In this document: positions 11,676 to 24,650 of the stretch, in pieces
Position numbering within the stretch: the first letter of the stretch is position 1
Layout: each line of letters starts with the position of its first letter
Source: Carallia brachiata
Taxonomy: Eukaryota; Streptophyta; Magnoliopsida; Malpighiales; Rhizophoraceae
Direction of reading: 5' to 3'
Length of the DNA: 64,000 nucleotides
Assembly (NCBI GenBank): GCA_021464245.1
Contig: JADCRB010000053.1
Location: forward strand, 1,373,872 to 1,437,871
Translations under genes and position numbers: made by a program
The notes under the pieces: model-generated
The model's input: only the letters and a program-made list of their open reading frames with translations
What the model was told of the DNA's origin: nothing
The model's database searches: none

Positions 11676-14600
11676 TTTGCTAAAAGGTGCATTTTTGTTT
11701 GTATTTTATTTGTAGAAAAAAATAAATAAGATTTAAATTTTGAATATTAATTTTCCTTTTAAGAGAAGAGGAAGATATTTGAAACGGTTTTTTTTTTCTC
11801 TCTAAGAGGAATTTAAGAGTGTTTTTTTTTCCTTTTTTAAAATTTTTTTTTCTGTTTTTTTCCCTTAATTATGCCTATTTGCGGTACATGAGTTTGAGCG
11901 TATATGAATATTCATTAACAAGAATTAGAAAATATGTGATAAATTATAATTGAGTAAATTGAAGTTCTAACTATAATAGTCACTATAGAATACTATTGAA
12001 CTAAAATGAATAATTAGAAATAATAATGATATAGAGTGTCAAATTATTTTATATTTATTCATTATAAATTTTTTTCAATGATTATTAATTTTTAATTCTA
12101 TTCAAATATTAATAAAGACTGCAAACTTACCATATACAATGCTAAAAATTATACGAGTCTACGAAGAAAATTTTAAGATTAAGTAAATGTCATTACATAA
12201 GCAAAATTGATGACCTGACAAGAAGGGAACAGCTAAATTTTCTTTCAACTTCAACAACATATGTTTACCTATAGATTAAACTCTTAACACTTTTTTTTTT
12301 CTTTTAAAAATATTTCTTAACTTGGGAATAGGCATTTTATGTCCGTCTTAATCACGTATGAATTGTAGGAGACAGGATGTCTTTTACTATTTAAGATAGT
12401 TACTGAGATTGTTATGACTTTTGACTGTCATCAAACCATCGCTAATATAGTTTTTTATCCATAGAAGAGATGGTAAGGCCATTATACGAGAGAAGTGAGA
12501 AACTGAAGTTTTGAATTTTAATTTTTTTAATTAGATGTTGCTAATTTTTAACACTTCAACTATAGATATCTTTGCTAAGACTGTTTAATATATAGTTATT
12601 GAAGTCTAACTTTGGTTAATTAATGCCATTTGTTCATTGATGGTTAAAAACACATTGATTGTTTTAATGATGATGTTTCAGTTATTTCTGTATCTCATTC
12701 TTTGATGCTTTGGTCCCAATTGCGAAGATTTCAAATTAAATTAACTATATATTCTACTTGGCCATTTGTTCTGGCCGAAAAGAAAAAAAAATAAAAAATG
12801 GACTCGCTAATCAATACATTACACTATCAGCATTATTTGTTATAAATTTTTAAATTTTTCATACATAATCACAATTAATAATAAAAAACCTTAACGTACA
12901 TTCAACAATCACAATAGTATGATTTCATGCACAAAACGTGTAAAATTAACTACATTCATATACTAAACCTCAATTGAAAACTGCCTCTATTTACTAAATG
13001 AGCATGATTTATATGGACAAATTCGTCAAAATGCATTAAACACCTCCATAAATATTTAGATCTACCCCTCGCAAACAATAGAATGTTGGGTTAATTGCCA
13101 GTCCATTATTGTAGTACGGAAACGGTCCACTTGCTATGACATTTTTCTTTCACCTTTTAGTCTTGTTTTAACAAAAAAAAAAAAAAAAAAAAGAAATATT
13201 TGGTGGTTGAGATACAATGTGGACTAAAGTTATAAAAATTTTTGAAAAGTTAATTTTATTTTAAATAAAAAAAATAAATTATTAGATATTGTTAAATAGA
13301 TTATATAAATATTTTTTTAGTATTAGGTTTTTGTATTTAGAAATTATATTAAATTTCAACTAATCTAATTTAAGTAAAAAATAATTTATTAGGACGATAA
13401 AACTCTCTTAATATTCATTTTAATAGTACCTAACTTTTTTTATTAGACGGTATAATTATTTTAATATTATATAAAATACAATTAACTAATAAAACTCAAT
13501 TTTTTTCTAGTTATTGGGTTAGCTAGATAGGATTTTTCTTTTCTTCTGGAACCCAACACTTTAGACAATTCATACTTTTGTCAGTCAGATCTAATCAAAT
13601 GCCCAATCATCTTTCTATCACATGGTCCACTGCCACAGAATTTGTTTTTCTTTGTTCTTTCCCTGTTACATTCTCACATTTTTCATCCAAATATTATATA
13701 GGTTCCAATATTTGTACTGATTTTTGTTTTCTTTGGGTGTGGTTATCAAAGCATACTTTGAGCTTAAAATATATGAAAACAACTAGAAAAAAAAATTAAT
13801 GATTACGTTTTCAGCCCAAAATTGTAATACAAATGTAATTATTAGTTAAATTCATGCAGTGAGGATGTGTGCAAACCTAATTAGTTTCAAGTTGAATTCA
13901 ATTTTAGTTCAAGTGTCAACATCCAAATATCTTTCTAAATTAATTGAAGAAAGCAATGTAGAAGCACGGGGGGAGACATATCAGCTTGAAATTAAAAATC
14001 CACATGGACAAACAAAACAGTTCCTTCATGGCATGTCAGATAGAGTGGAAGCAAGAAGGATAGCGGGGGGTTTAACAGCTGGTGCTGTTAATGTGGGATT
14101 CCTATATTATTGATGAAAAGCTAGGACCCCCCTAGCTTTTTGAAAAATACGGGTCTTCAAAGACTCACACATGATTATTTTTGTACTATTTCAATTTTCA
14201 GGATCCTAGTCATTTTTGTGAGGAAAGTATGAATTGGAACGGTACTGATGCCATTGGGACCCATGATAGTTTTAGATGGAATATGGTGCCTAGCAAAAGG
14301 CCAACAAAAAGTGCAACAGGTGGGGGGAAGTGGGGTTGAGCCTTGACAATTCTGAAAGATAGGAAGCTAAGAACCCACATGAAAGAAAAGGCTTTTTTCT
14401 TATTTGTGAATGTCAATGACAAAACTTGATGAACAAACCCAACAAAAGAATCATCAACTATTTGCTCACATTACTAACAGCACAAGATATGTGACAAAAG
14501 ATCGATGTTACATCAGTCATGCTGGTGAATTGTGAGAGGTAGAAGACCTATAGATTAATATTCTTGCGTAAAGTTGGGGAAAACTGGCTTCTTCTTCTAC

Positions 14601-17600
14601 CTTCTCGCAAATTCTTTCTATTTATGATGTAACCATATAGTCCTGACTTCGCTTAAAACATAAAATGCATTAGAGGATTGTCACCAAAAATCTTGCACCT
14701 AACTTGCACAACTTCAAGTTCACTCTTACCATTATACTAACTACAAGAATATTTCATTGTGGGCACAATTTTTTATGCTAATAACTGTTCTAGTTTAGGA
14801 GTGCTTGAAGAAATTTTTGTTTTAGTGGAAGTTTAGATAGGTTATTATCTACTACTCTTTAAATTATGTAATTAATGAGTTTAGGTGACAAAGGCATGTT
14901 CCAAAGCCAAATTGATTGCTATAAATCAATTAGGAGGGAAACCCGCCCATATGGGGGATACCTAAGCAGCCAATCATGTGATGATATTTTATAGAGAAAA
15001 GACCAATCATTTACTTGGAAATTGGAACATAATGTGGGGCAACTCCTTTTTGACTGAACGGAAAAATAAAAGGATCCCAAAAGGAAAGGTGAATGCAACT
15101 CATGAGAATTCTATGCCATAAATTTTTGTGAACAAACCACTAATAAAGTGTGCAAATTTTTGGCTTCTAACTTTATTAGTTTTTTTGTCTCGAAGGATCG
15201 TCATAACACATACATGCAAGGGAAAAGAGATTTGTAGAAAGTAGAGTTTGAATCCCCAACCACTCACTTGAGTATAATACTCGATAACTAATTAAGTTAC
15301 GTCTGTCAATTCTTAACTTCAAACTTTCTAATCTCACTTAACATTTGGCAAATATGTGGGCCAAAGTTTTTGAACCGTTTGTCCTTTTACTTGTTTTTCT
15401 ACTTGGCTCTTTTTTTTTTTTTTTTGCCTTCTACATCTGGAGACTGATGGTGAGGATTGTCAACAATTATTGGGGTACTTAATTTGTAGAACTAAACAGT
15501 CTTAAACCGTAAGTGTCACTAAGATTACAAGAGGATTTGACACCAAAGATGTATAAGGTTTGTTGGTTTCTGCATTTTCTTGTCTCATTACATATTTCTT
15601 GAGAGTTGAGACAACTGAAGCTTATCTATTATACTACAAGATCTCCTTTTCCTGTTTTAAGATTCACATTACGACACATTGGATTTTGTTAGATTATATG
15701 TGAACATTATAAACTACTACTAAGATATGTTTTCATGGTAAACAAAATCCTCCACTTGTTAGACATTAGAAAATTTTGATTAATTTTGTCCATTTGACCA
15801 AGAACTGTTTTGGAAAATGAAAGAACAAAACAATTGATTAATGTCCCTTTTATTTTGTTTTTGTTTTTTGTGTTTTTTTTGGTTCAAGGAAAGGTAAATA
15901 ACAGTACAATAAGTGAATAATTGTGTTGTATTTTTCAACTAACAACAACCCTTTGTAAAAAAAAAAAAAAAAAACAGATAAGATAGAAACTATTCAATCA
16001 AAATTTTAACTTGTTGGGCTCCTATTAGTTTGAAAGCATGCACGTGAAGAAATTGATTGAACGTAATAAATTTAAACTCAAGACCTCCCTATTATAAAGA
16101 TTTTAATACTTTGTCAATAAATCATTCAACTCAATTATTTAAAAAAAAATGTGTCATTTTAATTGATCATATATTAAATAGTATTATATCCCCTCGCTCA
16201 TAAACTTGGACTGGATGTATGAACAAATCATGTCCCGCTTGCCACATCTAAATGTGAAGAATGAGAGCTGTGTAGTTTAAACTCAATACGACTTAGTTAT
16301 AAAGGCTCTGCCGAAAGAGAATCTGTAGCTATTGAATCAGTTCTTATCCTTCATGATTTTTTGATATCATGTTAAAAAATCATTAGACCAAGTCGTATTG
16401 GCAGTTGACAATTTTGCTAAATAAACCATTGCTTTTGTAAAAATAATTATTATATATTAAATGTTAGCTTATGAAAACAATTAAAACAAACACACCAGCA
16501 CAACTATATAACTTGCCGTCTGAAGGATTTTACTAACAAAGATAACCGCAATGACTTCTATAGCTGAAATTTTTATAATACTGCGTTTTAGGGTACTTTT
16601 AAAGGCAAGCTAAGAAGGCAAAACGATATAAATAAACTGTACAGTATAAAAGACTGGACTTTGTTAACGGATCAAGATCAAATCACCAACTACTCGAGGC
16701 AGTGGGTTGGTTAGTGATTTGATGCGCTTCTTCTCGCATTGGTATATGTTCGAGTTTCTTCACTATCGGTTGTCTCATAGAAATGAGGATTTATGCAAAA
16801 GAAATGAGGATTTATGCAAGGGTGCAATGTTAGATTCCATATTCATTGATACCGCTGCTTAGACCCAATAGTTTGCATCGTTAGGTACTTCTTATGAAAA
16901 AAGTTGAATGAAAACGTTAACGAGTGACCATCGAGCTCGACTCACATGTACAATGACTAGCATACATGCAATTCTTTTTTTTTTTTTTTGGCTAAAAAAA
17001 GATCAAAAAACCAACAAAATAACATTGGAATATTGTTCATAACCTTAAAATAAATGAAAAGAAAGGAAAAAAAAAAAGGAAATTAATTGCAGTTCATTTC
17101 AACGAAGCTTGACAAGAAAGATGAGAAAGAAAAGCCAGTAAAGACACCCCACCAATATTCCCGGTGTTATGATAGGCCGACACTAGGACAAAATGTGTCA
17201 CATAGACAATCACCTCTTCAACTTGGTATATAAACAATGTGGGTATTAGTTCAAAGTCTCATGACAATCCTATATATCTTGATTCTTGATATAATAGTAT
17301 TTTCATTAAAAATTAGGCAGACTATATTCTAACATAATGACTGTATCAACAGTTACCCAAAAGTAGAAAACAGACTTGAAGAAGAATCCAAAAGAGGAAT
17401 TCTCCTAGTTTTTTTTCTTAGTTTCTTGGTACCATGAAATATGTCCACTCCATGTTTCCATATCTGTCCGCATTGCTTCTGCTTCATCTTGAATTTAAGG
17501 ATTATAATAAATTTTTTGTTGGACATCTAACTGTTTGATTTGTCTCATTGTCTACATTGAGAATGATCCCAAGAAACTATTAGTCTTTGTGATCTAAAAG

Positions 17601-19665
17601 CTTAGGGGATCTTTCGTTTTATGCAAAGGTCATGGTTTCGGTAAAGATAAACAAATGTTAAAGGCATCCATAGTTGAGCCAGTGGCTGAGAATCCTCACT
17701 GGTACTTGCTCCTTTATGGGTTCAATCTATGATCAATTCAACTTACCATATAATGTGAGCGCACAATTCTTTAATAAGACTGTAAAGTATTACATCTATT
17801 TATTTTATTTGTTTAATTGAAAAGAATGTTCGAGAACTACTAATTCTATGGTAACCAAAGTAAATAGTGGCTACCAATGAGCTTTAGTTTAAGGGTACTA
17901 ACAACGTCTCCAAGATTGCAGGTTTTGAATTCTAGTTAAGGAAAAAAAAAAAAAAAGTGGCCACTGTTTGTCTAGCAAGTTTCGAGAAAAACCACATATC
18001 GACATTGCATTATATATTAAACACAGGCCGATGCATTTTAGTTTTCTAAGGAGCTGATTTGTACGTGAAACTACTGTGTAAATATTTTTTGCCCTTTTCT
18101 TTTTGGATTCTGCTTTCCGCAGCAGCATCGCGACGACAACTACACATGTTCCACAATTTGAAATCAAGAGTACAATCTACTTAGTAGATTAAGATTCAAA
18201 TCGTAAGATAGATTATAAATAAATGGTCATTATGTAAATTTTGTAATCTCGATGTGAAGGGCACGCATCTAATAATATAAGAAAATAGAAATTTTAAGAT
18301 GCATTAAGGCCACGGGCACTAGTACCAGCAACTCGAGGTTCACATGAAAGAGAATCATCGTCATCTAAAAACAGGTCGCCAGCGGTTTGGTGCCCGTCAA
18401 TTCCACGAGCCTCTTATCCATTCTCATTCGATCACGACTCATGGGATCTTGGTGGAATTGGGGGAAGTCGAAAAGATCATAAACAAAAAACTTATTATAA
18501 TCAAAAATTTACTTTTGGGACAATCAGATCACAATGCTCGGATTTGTTATGTTAAAAAACATAATATCTGATATTGATTAAAAATAAATTTATAACATAA
18601 CTTATAATAACTTTGATTTTTTCCTACTAAAAGCTGAGAATGCTGGAACTTTTAGCACAAATATAAGCTCTTGATCGCAGCATATTTCTTTATTTTACGA
18701 CCAAGAGCCTAGATAAGCACCAGTAATTATATCCTATAATGAAGATTATTTATAGCTTGCTGACTATAATTGACTGAACGTATCTATCTAAGATTGTGAG
18801 ATTATTCGAAGAGATGTATGGCTACTTGTCATGCTCCATATTGTTCGGCATATACTGAAGATATGTATCTTAATTTCTGTTTAGCCACATCATAAATGGT
18901 CAATACTACATAATATGCTAACTATTAAATCCTTATTAATTTATTTTGGTTTTATTTTTTTTATGCATTTCTATTTTGACTAATTTTTTTATGAGTACAA
19001 TTTACTTATGATCATACGTCACAAAATAAATGAGGTCTAATTGAAATAAAAAATAAATAATAGTTTATATGTTGTAAGATAATGAGTGAGTTAAACTTAT
19101 AAAAAAAGTGAACGTATTTTTTTCATAAGAAATTTTCCTTCACCAATAAATACACCTAAATTGCTTGGGCTAACTTAATTATGCTATCAAACTTGGGGCT
19201 CATGAGGCCAGAATTTTGTCCTCTAAAAGAGGGTTGTTAGGCTAAATATACAACTAGCATGAGATTGCAATCCTTTCTAATGGAATTGTAGAGTGTTATC
19301 CCTGTTCATCCAAATTTTGGCAAGAAAAAGGTTGTTAAAAAACAAGATACTTGAGAGAGGCTTTATATCCGAACGGATCTTCTTACGATGTCATTCAGCG
19401 AAAGCCTTAGTATTGTCACACAGAAGTCAGATGTTCAACTTACAAAATAGACTGTTTGTAAAAAGGCATACAAATCGCCACACTATTCTGCCATTTGCAG
19501 CAATAAAGTGCAACCGATAACCGATTTAGTATAACTGTATTAATTTTTTTCTAAAAAAAATTAGTGTATATTATATAAGATTTACACTTGAAATACTCAT
19601 ATAATTTTAGATTTTAATTTTATAATATTATTTTACATTTTTCTAATGTGGTTATATTAAACAGA
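11676..19665. other. 8-kb gene-free AT-rich DNA
   Basis: No gene is supported here. Several frames of 60-90 codons exist (for example 13859-14113 and 18344-18571), but none translates to a family I recognise and splice context is absent. Two weak structures stand out. One is an inverted pair around 16285 and 16400 (CAATACGACTTAGT against ACCAAGTCGTATTG). The other is a tRNA-like stretch near 16700-16770, with GGTTGGTTAGTG followed by a B-box-like GTTCGAGTTTC, which may be a SINE remnant. Confidence 0.45.
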
Positions 19666-19896
19666 AAATATAGACGGACGCTTGAAACAATATGCAGGGA
19701 AGCCATAGAGCAGTCGGTTCGATAGACTTATACAATTAAACGATTATTATTTGTAACAAAAATAGATAAAAAAGATAATCTGATACTGATAATTTTATTA
19801 ATTTTTTTATTGTAAATAATAGTAGTTTGTTTACATAATTCTATCAGACGATTGCTCTATAGCTGCCCGCCTCTGTTTTCCACACGTCCGTGTATT
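19666..19896. mobile_element. Foldback (hairpin) element, MITE-like
   Basis: The two halves form an imperfect inverted repeat with arms of about 100 bases. AGACGGACG with CATAGAGCAGTCGG on the left pairs with CGATTGCTCTATAG and CGTCCGTGT on the right. The arms continue through AAACGATTATTATTTGTAA, and the centre is A/T only. No coding capacity is visible. The superfamily is not assignable because no convincing target duplication is seen. Confidence 0.55.
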
Positions 19897-20583
19897 CACA
19901 TTCTATATTAAATTAGTGATTGGTTGCAATTTTACATTGAGTATGACTGCACAGTATAGGTACGAATCTGCTCCCTTGTAAAAATAAGACTGTACATACA
20001 TATCGTTATTTTTCTAGACTTCCCAGTCTCAGACTCTTGCACTGATATGCTTATTGACTGGCAGGGTTAGATTCACTCAAACTCCAATATGTTCGTGAGC
20101 TAGGGCTAGCCCACATCGGTATATGCCTGCAAATAAATATGGTGTTGCTGGGACCAAAATCTGGAGTAAAATTTTCATATTTGCTTGTCCAAAATCCTCC
20201 AATCACGGAATCAATTGAATTAAAAGAAAGAGAGAGCCCACCTTCACGGCGTTCCCAAATAAGAGTTTAATTTGTGCGCGTTAAAATTTTTGACCTCCAG
20301 GTGTTAAGACCTCTTCATTGAATAATACATTTATGAGAGTCATCAGATGTAATTTTTTTGTGAGTTCTGTTTTTTAAAATATATTTGTATGACTATGAAG
20401 CTAAACAATTTATTCATGAAAAGTTCAAACTCGACTCGATAAAAAATAAGTTCAACTCAGTAACTAACCAAACCAAGGTTAAAATGTTAAAAGTATGACT
20501 TACAAGTTCTGGGTCATTGAGTTGAAACTTTCTTTAAGCATCTCTATCCTAGGAACCGACTTTGGTATTGACACATTTGGTTC
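19897..20583. other. Intergenic DNA
   Basis: No gene or element is recognised. Confidence 0.5.
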
Positions 20584-21127
20584 TGCATTGATCAAAGTTG
20601 TTAAAATTGAGACCTTGCCTAGAATTGATTTTGGGATATTACGGATTAATTCGTAGAATCGGATTGTTATTAAGATTCTACTAAAAATTAAAGAAAAAAT
20701 AAAAATTAACTAAAACAATATATATAACTCATATTAAATATTTTATATATATCAACTCAATAATAATGAGAAGAATTGTAACAATTTTTTTCTTCTGTAA
20801 GAGAAAAATAATATTTATCTTCTTTATAGTCGTTAGAGAATAATTTTTATTGGTTAGAGATTTTTTTTCATTGAATTACTTGCTTGACTATATTTATTAT
20901 TTAAATTTAAATAAACACACACACACACATATATTATTACTAAGGTTAAAGAAATGAGAATCGTAAGACCGGATTGAAATTCTATCAATATTACGATTTA
21001 TATTGAGACTTTACTAAAATCCTATCTCAAAAATTTTTTATCGTGATCCGAATTGTTTGCCTTTATATATAATTGTAAAATCATAAAATGGTATGATTTA
21101 GGTCGGGATTTCAACAACCTTGACAAC
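20584..21127. mobile_element. Candidate non-autonomous TIR element
   Basis: The left end reads CAAAGTTGTTAAAATTGAG, and the right end read in reverse is CAAGGTTGTTGAAATCCCG. They match over most of about 22 bases. The interior has repeated motifs (AATCGTAA, TTTTACTAAAA types) in both orientations and no coding potential. No clean target duplication is visible, so the borders are approximate. Confidence 0.35.
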
Positions 21128-21300
21128 AACCTTGGCATTGACGGTAGGATTTGAGCTGTACTTCTATAATGCATTAGATAGGAACAATTTGTTAATTATA
21201 ATTTTTTTAGTCTATTGGCAAGTTCGAGAGTGCTGAATGACATTGGTGACAGGAATGTGTTGTAGTTTTCTTATGCAAGTTGCAAGAATTACACACTTGT

Positions 21301-21351
21301 GCCAATGCTAGTATTCTTTTTTTTTTTCGGTCAAGCCAATGCTAGTATTCT
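21301..21351. mobile_element. 17-base micro-insertion with a perfect 17-bp target duplication
   Basis: GCCAATGCTAGTATTCT occurs twice, at 21301-21317 and 21335-21351. Between the copies is a 17-base insert, ten T followed by CGGTCAA. On the minus strand the insert is TTGACCG plus a poly-A tail. A long perfect target duplication around a poly-A-tailed stub is what target-primed reverse transcription leaves when the retroposon is almost completely 5'-truncated. Confidence 0.7.
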
Positions 21352-21559
21352 AAACACTGGTCCAGTTATCGTAGTTCTGTAGGCGAATTCCAACTTTGAG
21401 GACAAAGCTGTTTGACGAGGGGAAATGTAATGGACCTATTTTATTGGTTTGGGTCAATGGGTTGCTGGGTTTTGTGTATGGGCCCAAATATCACATAGTA
21501 ATAAATTGTTATATAAATATCCTATTTCTTATTGCAATAGTTAAAATTGTTAGAAGTAA

Positions 21560-22062
21560 TATATTTAATTAGTATAAAAGAGAAATTTAGAGAAAGCACC
21601 TCCTTAATCCTAACTCCTATGTGGCAATTTCACAATTTTTCTCTTTAAATTTTAATAATTATCTTATATTACCTATCTCAAATTACACACTAATGCTCAT
21701 AAATTCGATGACCTCTTTATTGCCATTATGTACTGCTCCTACAGTTACAAATTTTTCTATTTAATTAGTATAAAAGAGAAGTTTAGAGAAAGCTCCTCCT
21801 TAATCTTATCTCCTATGTGGCAATTTTACAATTTTTCTCTTTAATTTTTAATAATTATCTTATATTACCTATCTCAAATTACACACTAATACTCATAAAT
21901 TCGATGACCTCTTTATTGCCATTATGTGCTACTCCTACCGTTACAAATTTTTCTCTTTAATTTTTAATAATTATCTTATATTACCTATTTTCAATTACAC
22001 ACTGATGCTTATAAATTCGATGACCTCTTTATTATCATTCTATGCTGCTCCTACCGTTACAA
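21560..22062 (+). repeat. Tandem repeat of the Helitron 5' end
   Basis: Unit 1 is 21560-21755 and unit 2 starts at 21756, each about 195 bp and nearly identical. A partial third unit, lacking the first about 80 bases, runs from about 21950 to 22062. Shared landmarks are CTCCTATGTGGCAATTT and ATAAATTCGATGACCTC. Confidence 0.85.
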
Positions 22063-22585
22063 AATTATTAAAAACAAACAGTAGACTAAATATTGTTAAT
22101 ATAGCACATCAAATCTTCCTTCGTCGATTGTAACCGACCAATTAACAATTTGTAACTGAAACTATTCTGGCCAAAAGTCTACTTAAGTCCACTAATTGGC
22201 AAAAATACCGAAAAATTACACAATAATGCTCATAAATTCAATTGGCATTAATTATAAATAATAACTTAATTTTGTTTCTGCAATGAATGCTTTTAACAAT
22301 AACGTTAAAATGAATGGAATGCTCATAATTGAAATTGACATTAATGATAAATAATAACTAAATTGGGAGGCTTACCTATTATATAAGTGAGTGGCTTACC
22401 ATTTGTGTGTTGCAGAAGCAATTGGATTGCACGACCGAACTGCTTTGTGATCGTCCAAAATTTCAGGTAAAATTCAATATATCATTGTTTCCAACTTCAA
22501 TTTCATGTGTAATTGTTTCACTTTTTATCTGAATTGCAATAATGAGAAAATTTTATTTCTACTTATTTATTCTTGTCATATGCAG

Positions 22586-22979
22586 ATTATAGAATTCCAA
22601 TTACTAAAAAATCTCAAAATCAACGAGGCCAATGTTGGCATCAAAGTATGCATCGTACGCTTATGGAAAGCCGTGAACAAAAAATATAAGAACAATTTAA
22701 TCAGTGTTGATATGATTCTCACAAATGAAGAGGTAATATCTTCGCTGTCAAATAATTTTGAAACTGACTTTATACTAAACTTTATATGATTTGTTTTTTT
22801 TTTTATAGGAAAATACGATTCATACTACAACAAAGAAAGGACAGTCTGAGAGATTTGAAAATACTTTTACCGAGCAAAATGTTTACATTTTTAAAGGGTT
22901 TGATGTCGAGCTCAACACGTTGGGGTACAGACCACTCCCAACTAATAAAAAAATTGTGTTAACAAGGTTACACAATTAG
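22586..22979 (+). pseudogene. Helitron-borne RPA1-like OB-fold protein, partial
   Basis: Two exons are readable: 22586-22732 (49 codons, in phase) and 22809-22979 (56 codons plus TAG), joined across a GT-AG intron. Exon 1 contains VCIVRLWKAVNKK and NNLISVDMILTNEE. Exon 2 contains NTIH, ERFENTFTEQNVYIFKGFDV and YRPLP. This pattern (RLW, then LISLDMIL-DE-G, IHA, EGxVYxI-NFxV) is the DNA-binding OB fold of RPA1-like proteins amplified by plant Helitrons. Only one OB fold remains of a protein that normally has two or three, and no upstream exon with a convincing start was found. It probably does not make a working single-strand-binding protein. Confidence 0.7.
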
Positions 22980-23662
22980 GTTATTTCAGATTTTACAATT
23001 TGCATATAAGAAAAAAATTGTTTATTTATAAAATAAAAAACAATTAATTTTGTTTCATTTTTTGTTCTCATATGATTTAATCATGCTAATTATTGTCATT
23101 AATAACAATTTGTTTATTCTTTTCGTTTCCTTCCCAATAAATTTTAATATTCAATTAGACAATTTGCTTCCGCTTAAGAACAAAAAAAATCAGATTCTTA
23201 TATAATTTTTTTTTCCATTACAATCTTTATCATGAAGTTAATTGACTCTCTTTAAATTTGATACATAACAGTAGATGTTTTATGACAATAAATTTAGTAA
23301 TTTATGATAATAAATTTTAATCTTTTAATTCTCCTCTTTATATTGTATTCTGTCATTCGCACACCAATATACAAACAGACACACAACACAAAAGATATGC
23401 TGTTTCAATCATTAGAGAAACAGAGAGAAATAAAAAAGTCAAATACTAAAAAGAAAAATAACTAAAATTATCTATAAAAAAATGTTCAGCCCGCCCAACG
23501 CGCGGGTTCAAATCTAGTAATTTATAATTGAAAGATTTAGATATCTTCTTTCTATGTTGCACGGACACTGATACAGCGACACGTATACAGTAGATACTGA
23601 TACAGCAACACGTCATTCTTAAAAAAAATTAAAATACGAACTCAAAACAGACACGACAATGC

Positions 23663-23688
23663 ATATATATATATATATATATATATAT
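23663..23688. repeat. (AT)n microsatellite
   Basis: About 13 AT units. Confidence 0.9.
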
Positions 23689-23891
23689 TGAAATTGAATC
23701 AAATATATAGTAAATATAAAAAATAACCCATTACAACCGCACATTATATTAAGTACGAATCTTATAAGCAAACTAAACCATGAATTTTATCAGCACATAT
23801 TCGATATATCATATATTCTGTGGTTTTAGGTTCTTACAACGAACAACCAAGACTATCCTAGAAAAAGCAATTTACAGTACTAAATTTATAT

Positions 23892-24650
23892 CTAGGCCAT
23901 GAATACAAGCCAATCATTCTGATAAATCTCCGGTGAGCTAACAGGGACTTTGTTAAGCAACAAAGTATTGCCAAATCTTAAGACACTAATCTCAAACCCA
24001 CCATAGAAGTCTCCAGCACAACCCCATCATTGTAATTAACCAAATCACTCCAAGAAACCTTGCAAGGCAGTACATGCCAAAGCAAGATGGAAGGAAATTC
24101 CCCAAAATTCCTTGCAAAATCCTTCAGAGCCTCATCAACAAGAGCAAAGACTGTGAAAAACAGATTCTGATCAATAAACCCCACCAATTGCAAATCATGA
24201 AAAGAGGCCACAATCGAATACCGTTTTGACCTCAAAATCCCAGTAGCCTCGTTGAACGAGGAAAAACTTCCATTCACGCCACCAGCCTTAGTAGAACAAC
24301 CTACATTATTACTACCACTAGGCGCTGGATTGGGTCGAAAAACTCATCCATCCCGTAAATTACCAAAGACCCATCATCATAAATCGGAGACCCATTAATC
24401 TTGACAACATTTAGAGACACATCTCTGCCCGATGGTGGTGAGGGAGTGATGACGAGCGAGTGATTGGCAAAGAAAGTTGGGATCTTTGAGTCGAAAGGCA
24501 GGGATTTGAGGGAGCGGAGAGGGAAATAGAGCCGAGAGAAGTGGAATTGGAGGAGGGTCAGAGAGGGTTGGCCCGATTGAGAAGGTGGAATCAGATGGAG
24601 CGAAGACGGTCAGAGTGGAAGATTGGGGATTGTGGCGGTGGAAAGGAGTT
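23892..24650 (-). pseudogene. Fasciclin-like arabinogalactan protein pseudogene (FLA20/21 type)
   Basis: FLA proteins are secreted, glycosylated wall proteins with FAS1 adhesion domains. Reading down the minus strand, the first FAS1 half shows TVFAPSDSTFS, PFDSKIPTFFANHSLVI, VKINGSPIYDDGSLVIYGMD and EFFDP. The second FAS1 domain shows ASFHDLQLVGFIDQN, VFALVDEAL, LLWHVLPCKVSWSDLVNY and, after another shift, LLLNKVPV and NDWLVF before a TAG at 23892. The order agrees with the two-domain FLA19-21 group. The reading frame changes at least twice (near 24335 and 24005), and the signal peptide and N-terminus are missing. There are no introns, as is usual for this family. It is a dead copy. Confidence 0.75.

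Larger units (their letters stand above)
21560..23517 (+). mobile_element. Helitron, non-autonomous, with duplicated 5' end
   Basis: The 3' end has a GC hairpin (CCCGCCCAACGCGCGGG, imperfect) followed by TTCAAAT and CTAG at 23514-23517, then T. This is the plant Helitron terminus. The 5' region begins with TCTATTTAATTAGTATAAAA at 21756, preceded by T. A slightly diverged tandem copy starts at 21560 after an A. If 21560 is the true 5' end, the A/T insertion context is satisfied with one substitution in the terminal TC. The interior carries RPA-like OB-fold exons (22586-22979), typical cargo of plant Helitrons. No Rep/helicase is present, so transposition would depend on an autonomous partner. 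Confidence 0.7.

Noticed and set aside
13859..14113. 84-codon plus-strand frame with ordinary composition
   Set aside because: No family similarity recognised, no splice context and no conserved start. Treated as chance.
16690..16780. Possible tRNA gene
   Set aside because: A- and B-box-like motifs are present, but no cloverleaf with a paired acceptor stem can be drawn. At most a SINE remnant.
17898..18571. Frames of 75-89 codons
   Set aside because: No recognisable domain. The surrounding sequence is AT-rich and unstructured.
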